Source of the DNA: a bacterium
Lineage (GTDB): Bacteria > BMS3Abin14
Assembly: GCA_020350725.1 (NCBI GenBank)
Contig: CP070719.1
Location: 1-43,624, forward strand
Direction of reading: 5' to 3'
Length of the DNA stretch: 43,624 bases
Made by a program: the position numbers and the translations under genes
Shown: in pieces, positions 36,114 to 43,624 of the stretch
Layout of the letters: each line of letters opens with the position of its first letter
Position numbering within the stretch: the first letter of the stretch is position 1
Notes under the pieces: generated by a model
Database searches by the model: none
Seen by the model: the letters and a program-made list of their open reading frames with translations, nothing else
Told to the model about the DNA's origin: nothing

Positions 36114-36142
36114 TAATTAGCCATATAGAAGGGTGATGTCAA
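36114..36142 (-). promoter_or_regulatory. Sigma-70 type promoter upstream of rho
   Basis: Minus-strand TTGACA (36137-36142), a 17-base spacer, then TAATTA (36114-36119). The -35 is perfect and the -10 acceptable. It lies just downstream of the GGDEF-like gene stop and would drive rho and possibly rpmE. Confidence 0.65.
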
Positions 36143-36203
36143 CCCCCAATCGATCATTTCGATGACTGCAGGGAGCACCGCCGTGCCTCCCCGGGGGCGC
36201 CCC

Positions 36204-37184
36204 TCACTGGACGTGGAGGGAGTTGCCACCCTTGCGCCTGGCCTCGCTGAGGGCGTTATCCACTCTCTGGATAAGGGCCTTCTCGGCCTCCCCCTTGATG
36301 AAGGAGGAGAGGCCAATGCTTATGGACACCCTTGGCTCCGTGTCCAGGGCGAACTTCTCGAAGTCCTGAAGGATGTTTTCGGCCATCTTCCCGGCCGCGT
36401 CCCGATTCTCCCCGACGAGGAGCACGTGCCACTTGGAGCCCACCCTGCACGGGACATCGAGTTCACAGAGCCTGTTCTGGATGATCTTGGATGCCTCGTT
36501 CAGGAGCAGATCCCCTTTCACGTGTCCGTTCATGGAATTGTACTCCTTGAACTTGTTCATCCTGATGTCCATCAGGGAGAGATCAAGATCTACCTTCTCG
36601 GTCTTGACGATCTCCCGGTGCAGCTGTTCATGCCAGAATTGGTACCCGAACATGCCGGTCTTCGGATCATACTGGGACAGGGCAGTGACCTGGTCTCCCA
36701 GGCCGCCGTGGTCCAGGATGAGGGTGCACAGGTTGGCCATATCCCGCAGCATTGCCTGCTGACCGGCCCTGAAGGCATCGTCGTCGCTGCTTGACAGATA
36801 GAGGACTCCGATCCTCTTCCCCCGGATGGCCATGGGGACGGCCAGAAGAACCCTGTATGGATGCTCGAAAACATAGCTGTCCTTCTGGAAGTGGGTGCTG
36901 GTCCCGTCAACCCTCAGGGGCTCCTTCAGCTTCAGCGCATCCTCCAGAAACCCCGACAGGGAGCGGCCGTGGAACCTCTTGACGAATTCATTGCTCCACC
37001 CCTTTGATATGACCACCTTGAAGTGATCCCTGGGCGGGTCGATAATGATAATGGAGCAGGCCAGACAGTTGAAGGCATCCTTGATGCCCTGGAGAGCAAA
37101 GCTGAGGATCTCCTCGGCAGTCATGGGGGTATTCACCTTTTCGAGGATCTTTCTGATCAGGTCCAGTTCGTTCTGGGGATTCAA
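36204..37184 (-). CDS. GAF domain plus degenerate GGDEF domain protein
   Basis: A 326-residue soluble protein. Residues about 20-160 look like a GAF sensor (CLACSIIIIDPPRDHFKVVI, LAVPMAIRGKRIGVLYLSS). Residues about 170-325 follow a GGDEF fold: DPKTGMFGYQFWHEQL, then LDLSLMDIRMNKFKEYN, and at the end VSISIGLSSF and DNALSEARRKGGNSL. The active-site GG(D/E)EF is replaced by GSKWH (RVGSKWHVLLVGEN), so it is not expected to make c-di-GMP. It may act as a GTP- or protein-binding signalling module. A TATAAT promoter lies 200 bases upstream, with the leader between. Confidence 0.8.
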   Translation of the reverse strand: MNPQNELDLIRKILEKVNTPMTAEEILSFALQGIKDAFNCLACSIIIIDPPRDHFKVVISKGWSNEFVKRFHGRSLSGFLEDALKLKEPLRVDGTSTHFQKDSYVFEHPYRVLLAVPMAIRGKRIGVLYLSSSDDDAFRAGQQAMLRDMANLCTLILDHGGLGDQVTALSQYDPKTGMFGYQFWHEQLHREIVKTEKVDLDLSLMDIRMNKFKEYNSMNGHVKGDLLLNEASKIIQNRLCELDVPCRVGSKWHVLLVGENRDAAGKMAENILQDFEKFALDTEPRVSISIGLSSFIKGEAEKALIQRVDNALSEARRKGGNSLHVQ

Positions 37185-37388
37185 GCTTGCCTCCCTTCAG
37201 GCTGTGGGGAAGGGACAGAGCCCCGAATTTCAAATCGGCATTAAGACCCGTCGGTGGTTGAGTGCCCGCACCCCCGGTCATCTTCATCCCACGTCCGGAG
37301 GCGGGACCGATGCCTGGCCGAGGACCCGCCTGTCGTCCGGCGGGAGTCTCAGGAGCGGCCCCGGGGTGCCGCCGCGCCAGGTAGTTTA
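37185..37388 (-). other. Leader of the GGDEF-like gene, possibly structured
   Basis: About 200 bases between the predicted transcription start and the start codon. It contains a perfect 6-bp hairpin CCCGCC/GGCGGG around an eight-base loop (37325-37344) and a GC-rich hairpin around 37355-37375. I see no match to c-di-GMP riboswitch consensus sequences. No gene is recognised. Confidence 0.3.
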
Positions 37389-37418
37389 ATTATACCAAAG
37401 GGGTGATCATCTCAACAA
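37389..37418 (-). promoter_or_regulatory. Promoter of the GGDEF-like gene
   Basis: Minus-strand TATAAT (37389-37394), a perfect -10, with TTGTTG (37413-37418) 18 bases upstream or TTGAGA (37410-37415) 15 bases upstream as -35. Confidence 0.55.
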
Positions 37419-37454
37419 GCGAATCACCGGTTACGATCTGGGTGCCGGGCGGTA

Positions 37455-38063
37455 TCAGCGGTGAGGCTCGGGCCCTAACTGCCTCCAGATGCTTTCCAGC
37501 TGTCTCCTCGTCTCCGCCTCCGTTCCGCTGTTGTCCACCGTATAGTCGGCCATTTTGAGTCTGTCCAGGTCGGTCGCCTGACTCCGGATCCTGGCCTCGG
37601 CCTCTCGCCGGCTGTAGCGTTTCGCCTCGACCAGCCTCCGGATCCTGGTAGCCATGGTCGCCGTGACGTTGATCACCAGGTCGTAGGCCTCCCCTCTCTT
37701 TCCCTCCGCCAGCAAGGGGATTTCAACGGCTGCAGTACACTGGGGGTCGCGGGCGGCGATCTCCTGGAGAACCCTTTTCTCTTCCTCTCTTATCAGGGGG
37801 TGGAGGATCCCCTCGAGCTTTGCTCTGGCCTCCTGGTCGGAGAATACCAGCTCAGCCATGTCCTTCCGCCTGAGCCGCCCTTCGCTGTCGAAGAACCGGT
37901 CCCCGAAGGCGTCCCTGACCCGCAAGGCCCCCTCGGTACCCGGCTCGACCACCTTCCTGGCGAGCTCATCGGCGTCAACGCCCACCGCCCCCATCTCCTC
38001 GAGGATCCTGCGCACGGTGGACTTGCCTGACCCGAGGCCTCCGGTGATGGCGATGACCCGCAT
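37455..38063 (-). CDS. coaE: Dephospho-CoA kinase
   Basis: A 202-residue P-loop kinase for the last step of CoA synthesis, phosphorylating the 3'-hydroxyl of dephospho-CoA. It begins MRVIAITGGLGSGKSTVRR with the Walker A motif, then GVDADELARKVVEPGTEG, LLHP-like GILHPLIREEEKR and VEIPLLAEG. The start at 38063 follows GGAGG by seven bases; a longer frame to 38198 runs into repeat sequence and is rejected. It is transcribed alone, divergently from bioY. Confidence 0.96.
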   Translation of the reverse strand: MRVIAITGGLGSGKSTVRRILEEMGAVGVDADELARKVVEPGTEGALRVRDAFGDRFFDSEGRLRRKDMAELVFSDQEARAKLEGILHPLIREEEKRVLQEIAARDPQCTAAVEIPLLAEGKRGEAYDLVINVTATMATRIRRLVEAKRYSRREAEARIRSQATDLDRLKMADYTVDNSGTEAETRRQLESIWRQLGPEPHR

Positions 38064-38122
38064 CACAGGTCCTCCGGCGTTGCCAGCCACCCGGCAGGGC
38101 AGGCATGGGCATCGCGTACCCT

Positions 38123-38157
38123 CTGGAATCCGGACCCTGAACCCTGGACTCTGGACA
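38123..38157 (+). repeat. Heptad repeat array, five units
   Basis: Five contiguous 7-base units: CTGGAAT, CCGGACC, CTGAACC, CTGGACT, CTGGACA. It lies in the divergent coaE-bioY gap. The consensus YTGGACY matches the arrays near 23 kb. Confidence 0.65.
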
Positions 38158-38225
38158 TTTCCCCCCTCTTTGAATAGATTAGGCGGGTCGCCGTCCAATA
38201 AATTCTATATCATTAGGATGCCAAG

Positions 38226-38783
38226 ATGAAGTCCAGAACGAGGAAGATCGCCCTTGTCGCACTGACTGTCGGCCTGATGACAGCCGGTGCCTACATCAGG
38301 ATCCCCATCGGGCCCGTACCCGTGACCCTCCAGACCCTTTTTGTTCTCATCGGCGGAGCCGTCCTCGGTCCCGGCCTGGGTGCAACCGCCATGACGGCCT
38401 ACATCCTTCTCGGGCTCATGGGCCTGCCCGTCTTCTCAGCGGGAGGAGGGCCCCAGTATGTCCTTTCTCCCACCTTCGGCTACCTTCTGTCCTTCCCCCT
38501 CGCCTCCGCGGCTGCGGGGTGGATAGCGGGAAGAAGCCCATCCGGATCGGGATTGTGGAGGAATGTCCTGGCCCTGTCCGTGGGCACTGCCATCATCTAC
38601 TGTGTCGGCGTCCCCTATCTCGCTCTGAACCTGAGAAGGATCCAGGAGAAGTCCGTCGCCTTCCCGGCCGTCCTGATGATGGGAATGGTGCCCTTTCTGC
38701 CCGGGGACCTGGCAAAGATCGTTTTCGGAAGCCTCGTCATCGGCCCGGTGAGGCGGTCTCTGGATCAGATCCGTACCGGATGA
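38226..38783 (+). CDS. bioY: Biotin transporter BioY
   Basis: A 185-residue membrane protein of the BioY family, the substrate-binding S component of biotin ECF transporters. About six hydrophobic helices are visible. Family motifs are IPIGPVPVTLQTLFVLIGG, LLGLMGLPVFSAGGGPQYVLS and PTFGYLLSFPLA, and the C-terminal FLPGDLAKIVFGSLV. No energising bioM or bioN gene is adjacent, so it may use a shared ECF module elsewhere or work alone. AGGA precedes the ATG by seven bases. Its 3' end overlaps the convergent phosphorylase gene by 47 bases. Confidence 0.95.
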   Translation: MKSRTRKIALVALTVGLMTAGAYIRIPIGPVPVTLQTLFVLIGGAVLGPGLGATAMTAYILLGLMGLPVFSAGGGPQYVLSPTFGYLLSFPLASAAAGWIAGRSPSGSGLWRNVLALSVGTAIIYCVGVPYLALNLRRIQEKSVAFPAVLMMGMVPFLPGDLAKIVFGSLVIGPVRRSLDQIRTG

Positions 38784-39549
38784 GCCTTTCCGCGGCCGGC
38801 CACAACATCCCGGCCGCCCGAGAGATGTTCTCGACCACCGCCTCATGATCGACGCCGCGGGCACCCGCCCTGTTCCCCACCACCGCAAGGCAGGCCGATC
38901 TCAGCCCGGCACCGGCCGCCGTCAGCACCTCGAGGACGGTGGACATGCACACGATGTCCGCCCCGAGGCCCCTCAGGGCCCCGGCCTCGGCCGGAGTCTC
39001 GTAAGTGGGACCCCTGACGCCGGCTAAAACGCCCGCGCGCACCCCTTCTCCCTGGAGGAAAGACAGGTAATCCGGATCGTAAAGGGAGGACGCATCGTGA
39101 AACATCCCGGTCCCCCGGTGAGGATCCTCACCGGTGAGGTTGATGTGGTCCGAGACGGTCACTGCCGAACCCTCCTCCAGGCCGGGATCGAGTCCTCCGA
39201 CGGCTGTGGTGAACAGGATGCTCGTCACGCCCATGGCTGCCATGATCCGGACAGGGCGGACGACCTCGTCGACGGTCAACCCCTCATAGAGGTGCAGGCG
39301 CCCAGTGGCGGCCACCACCGGAACGCCGGCGGCCTTGCCCCCGACAAAAACTCCAGGGTGCCCCTTTGTCCCCGGCCGCCCCAGGCGGCCGACCCTGGAG
39401 TAGGGCACCTGCCCGGTCCTGGTCAGCCTCCCGGCCCAGGCGGAAAATCCGCTCCCCAGCACCAGCCCCCAGGAGGGGCGGTCGCCCTCCGGAAAGAGCT
39501 CCCCGGCGAGTTCCTCCGGGGAAAGAGCCGCCGAGCCCCGCTCTCTCAC
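38737..39549 (-). CDS. Purine-nucleoside phosphorylase, PNP/MTAP family
   Basis: A 270-residue enzyme of the trimeric PNP/MTAP type, which splits purine nucleosides with phosphate for salvage. Motifs: GLVLGSGFSAW (phosphate loop), GTKGHPGVFVG, GRLHLYEG, LFTTAVGGLDPG, VRGPTYETPAEAG and CMSTVLEVLTA. The substrate Asn/Asp region is VVGNRAGARG. The substrate (guanosine/inosine versus methylthioadenosine) cannot be set. The GTG start overlaps the small membrane protein stop (GTGA) and follows AGGAGGA. Confidence 0.9.
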   Translation of the reverse strand: MRERGSAALSPEELAGELFPEGDRPSWGLVLGSGFSAWAGRLTRTGQVPYSRVGRLGRPGTKGHPGVFVGGKAAGVPVVAATGRLHLYEGLTVDEVVRPVRIMAAMGVTSILFTTAVGGLDPGLEEGSAVTVSDHINLTGEDPHRGTGMFHDASSLYDPDYLSFLQGEGVRAGVLAGVRGPTYETPAEAGALRGLGADIVCMSTVLEVLTAAGAGLRSACLAVVGNRAGARGVDHEAVVENISRAAGMLWPAAERLIRYGSDPETASPGR

Positions 39550-39806
39550 AGAGTCCTCCTGGTGTACTTTCCGGCAAAGAAATGGTCGTCGAAGAAGTGA
39601 TAGATCTCCGCCAGAAAGCCGGTATAGTGGTTGACGAGGATGAGAAAGACCAGCGAAACGATGAGGGTGCAGTAGAAGATGATGAGCGCCTCACCCCGGC
39701 TCGCGCCGATGCGGGGAGCCAGAAAACGCCTGATAAAATGCCAGACCATCACAGACAGGAGGATAAGGTACGCTATGAAGAAACCGAAGGTCAGCAGATA
39801 GAGCAT
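39546..39806 (-). CDS. Small two-helix membrane protein of unknown function
   Basis: An 86-residue protein with two strong hydrophobic helices (MLYLLTFGFFIAYLILLSVM and ALIIFYCTLIVSLVFLILV) separated by a short basic loop, and an aromatic, histidine-containing tail. I do not recognise a family. Its stop overlaps the phosphorylase start codon (GTGA), which supports a real, coupled gene. The start is unclear: the ATG at 39806 lies in the T-run of the tRNA-Pro terminator and has no ribosome site. Confidence 0.6.
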   Translation of the reverse strand: MLYLLTFGFFIAYLILLSVMVWHFIRRFLAPRIGASRGEALIIFYCTLIVSLVFLILVNHYTGFLAEIYHFFDDHFFAGKYTRRTL

Positions 39807-39810
39807 AGAG

Positions 39811-39838
39811 AAAAAAATGGCCTGGAGTGACCAGGCCA
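39811..39838 (-). terminator. Intrinsic terminator of tRNA-Pro
   Basis: On the minus strand TGGCCTGG-TCACT-CCAGGCCA, an 8-bp perfect stem, is followed by seven T. It begins eight bases after the tRNA. Confidence 0.9.
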
Positions 39839-39845
39839 GAGGATC

Positions 39846-39922
39846 TGGTCGGGATGGCGGGATTTGAACCCGCGGCCTCATGGTCCCGAACCATGCGCGC
39901 TACCAAGCTGCGCCACATCCCG
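39846..39922 (-). tRNA. tRNA-Pro (anticodon CGG)
   Basis: A 77-nt cloverleaf with encoded CCA: acceptor CGGGATG/CATCCCG, D arm GCGCAGCTTGGTAGCGC, anticodon loop TTCGGGA (CGG, codon CCG), and T arm GCGGGTTCAAATCCCGC. It is a single gene with its own promoter and terminator. Confidence 0.96.
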
Positions 39923-39969
39923 AATGCGTTGTCTCGTAAAGGGCGGTTTTGCCGAAAAACAGTGGCCAT

Positions 39970-39997
39970 ATTATAGATGCCGAGGGAAAAAAGTCAA
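39970..39997 (-). promoter_or_regulatory. Promoter of tRNA-Pro
   Basis: Minus-strand TTGACT (39992-39997), a 16-base spacer and a perfect TATAAT (39970-39975). Transcription would start about 40 bases before the mature tRNA. Confidence 0.75.
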
Positions 39998-40084
39998 AAG
40001 GGAAAAGGGTTTAACGGACCTCCCGTTGGAGGATCGATCCTCCTGGGACCTGCGATCCCCCTGTCCGCATCCCGCCCGTCAGGC

Positions 40085-40111
40085 AAAGAAAACGCCCCGG
40101 GAGGGGCGTTT
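40085..40111 (-). terminator. Intrinsic terminator of the ATP synthase operon
   Basis: On the minus strand AAACGCCCC-TCCC-GGGGCGTTT, a 9-bp perfect stem, is followed by TCTTT. It lies 25 bases after atpC. Confidence 0.85.
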
Positions 40112-40135
40112 CGAGGTGCTTCTTGCCTTCGGGGC

Positions 40136-40552
40136 CTACCGGCGGCCGGCCACCTGAACCCGGATCACCGATTTTTCCAGCGTCACCTTGGCCCTCTCGT
40201 ATTCGGCGTCTTCCTTGCCGGCGGTGAGGATCTTCTCGGCTTCCTGTCTTGCCAGCTCGGCCCGGCTGAGATCGATCTCGGTGGCCTTTTCGGCCGTCTC
40301 GGCCAGGACCTTGACACTTTCCGCAGACACCTCCACGTACCCCCAGGACAAGGCGAGATGTTCCGATTGACCCCCCTTCCGGTAGACCATCTCGCCCACC
40401 TTCAGGGCCGTGAGGAAGGGAATGTGCCCAGGCAGGACGCCGAACTCCCCCTCGATGCCGGGCAGGATGACCTCGTCCACCTCCTCCGAGACGACCATGC
40501 GCTCGGGGGTGACGACTTCCAGGAGGATCTTGTCTTTTGTCTGTTCTGCCAT
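40136..40552 (-). CDS. atpC: F1 ATP synthase epsilon subunit
   Basis: A 138-residue central-stalk subunit. The N-terminal beta barrel shows KILLEVVTPERMVVSEEVDE and GEFGVLPGHIPFLTALK; the C-terminal two-helix hairpin is rich in Glu, Ala and Arg (EIDLSRAELARQEAEKIL) and can act as an ATPase brake. It is the last gene of the operon, nine bases after atpD, followed by a terminator. Confidence 0.97.
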   Translation of the reverse strand: MAEQTKDKILLEVVTPERMVVSEEVDEVILPGIEGEFGVLPGHIPFLTALKVGEMVYRKGGQSEHLALSWGYVEVSAESVKVLAETAEKATEIDLSRAELARQEAEKILTAGKEDAEYERAKVTLEKSVIRVQVAGRR

Positions 40553-40560
40553 AGCCTCTG

Positions 40561-42907
<2,347 letters not shown>

Positions 42908-42943
42908 GAAAAAACCTGTCCTTACAGACCTGTCTCAGGCTGA

Positions 42944-43624
42944 TTATTGATAGACGAACTCGCCCTTGAACGCGTTGAGCGCTTCCTCGAGCTTGCCCTT
43001 GACCGCGTCGTCGATCTCCTTCTTCTCGGCCAGCTCCTTCATGACCTCCGGATGTCTATTGTCCATGAAGTGGTAGAGCTCCTCCTCGTACTTCAGGAGG
43101 GCCTCCACTGGATAGCCGTCGACGAAGCCGTTGGTGGCCGCGAAGATGATCAGAACCTGTTTCTCCACGGGAAGGGGGACATACTGATCCTGCTTGAGGA
43201 TCTCCACCAGCCTCTCGCCCCGGGCCAGCTGAGCCTGGGTGGCTTTGTCCAGGTCCGAGCCGAACTGGGCAAAGGCGGCCATCTCTCGGAACTGAGCGAG
43301 GTCCAGCCGAAGCCGGCCGGCCACCTGCCGGTAGGCCCTGACCTGCGCGGCACCCCCCACCCGCGACACGGAGATGCCCACGTTGATGGCCGGTCGGACC
43401 CCCGAATAGAACAGGTCGGACTCGAGGAAGATCTGGCCGTCGGTGATGGAGATCACGTTCGTCGGAATATAGGCCGACACGTCGCCGGCCTGCGTCTCGA
43501 TGATGGGAAGGGCCGTCAGGGAGCCTCCTCCCTCCTCGTCGCTCATCTTTGCGGCCCGCTCCAGCAGCCTGGAATGAAGGTAGAAAACGTCTCCGGGGTA
43601 GGCCTCCCGGCCGGGGGGTCTCCT
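42944..43624 (-). CDS. atpA: F1 ATP synthase alpha subunit (partial, N-terminus beyond window edge)
   Basis: The last 226 residues of the alpha subunit; the frame runs off the right edge. It opens with [20 protein letters not shown], then [33 protein letters not shown] and [14 protein letters not shown]. It continues with [20 protein letters not shown], which carries the alpha-subunit signature, and ends in [11 protein letters not shown]. The P-loop part is outside the window. It starts the visible atpA-G-D-C run. Confidence 0.98.
   Translation of the reverse strand, partial: RRPPGREAYPGDVFYLHSRLLERAAKMSDEEGGGSLTALPIIETQAGDVSAYIPTNVISITDGQIFLESDLFYSGVRPAINVGISVSRVGGAAQVRAYRQVAGRLRLDLAQFREMAAFAQFGSDLDKATQAQLARGERLVEILKQDQYVPLPVEKQVLIIFAATNGFVDGYPVEALLKYEEELYHFMDNRHPEVMKELAEKKEIDDAVKGKLEEALNAFKGEFVYQ

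Noticed and set aside
36258-36280. Inverted TTATCCA/TGGATAA, DnaA-box-like
   Set aside because: It lies inside the coding sequence of the GGDEF-like gene and lacks the full consensus; probably chance.

Overview
The window reads as one high-GC chromosomal stretch from a deltaproteobacterium-type organism (Desulfobacterota, with a Desulfuromonas/Geobacter-like gene order). This placement rests on the block rho, rpmE, DUF1385, prfA, prmC, murA, hisGDCBHAF-hisIE, HIT, rpsU, yqeY, mutS2, dnaG, rpoD, and on proteins common in that group (PxxKW cysteine-rich protein, QueH, a radical-SAM AhbD-like heme protein). It is an inference from remembered gene order, not from a search. Nearly all genes are housekeeping genes, most on the minus strand and often coupled by 4-base ATGA overlaps.

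Layout. 1-1510 is accessory: the N-terminal part of a NuoL/DabB-like proton-channel protein cut by the window edge, a 24-bp direct repeat, and a decayed piece of an OFA-type MFS transporter ending at a bidirectional terminator. 1524-5190 holds a PxxKW protein, queH, a small cluster of DnaA-box-like sites, a seven-cysteine protein, a CorC-like membrane protein and a LOG-family protein. 5520-10757 (plus strand) is a heme gene cluster: radical SAM AhbD-like protein, hemE, hemH, then a separate promoter with palindromic operators, marR and hemY. 10846-15669 carries a receiver-PilZ protein, endonuclease III, RNase P RNA (rnpB), an RNase H-like protein, a coiled-coil zinc-ribbon protein, a Nif3-like protein and a CAT-anticodon tRNA.

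15739-22527 is the macromolecular-synthesis cluster (rpsU-yqeY-mutS2-dnaG-rpoD). 22625-29724 is HIT plus a complete set of his genes apart from hisZ. 29717-35820 is murA, prmC, prfA, DUF1385, rpmE and rho. 36204-38063 has a GAF plus degenerate GGDEF protein and coaE. 38226-39922 has bioY, a purine nucleoside phosphorylase, a small membrane protein and tRNA-Pro. 40136-43624 is the ATP synthase F1 end (atpA partial, G, D, C).

How it works together: the heme genes supply uroporphyrinogen decarboxylation, oxidation, iron insertion and a radical-SAM decarboxylase, so a coproporphyrin route finished by AhbD is possible. The long minus-strand block joins translation termination, cell-wall precursor and histidine synthesis, replication priming and the main sigma factor.

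The most unusual signals are palindromic repeat-like inserts in two peripheral helices of rnpB, 7-base-periodic degenerate repeats (TTGGACT type) in three intergenic regions, the AhbD/HemH/HemY combination, and a well-formed marR-hemY promoter with two palindromes. I see no CRISPR array, insertion sequence, prophage or defence system.
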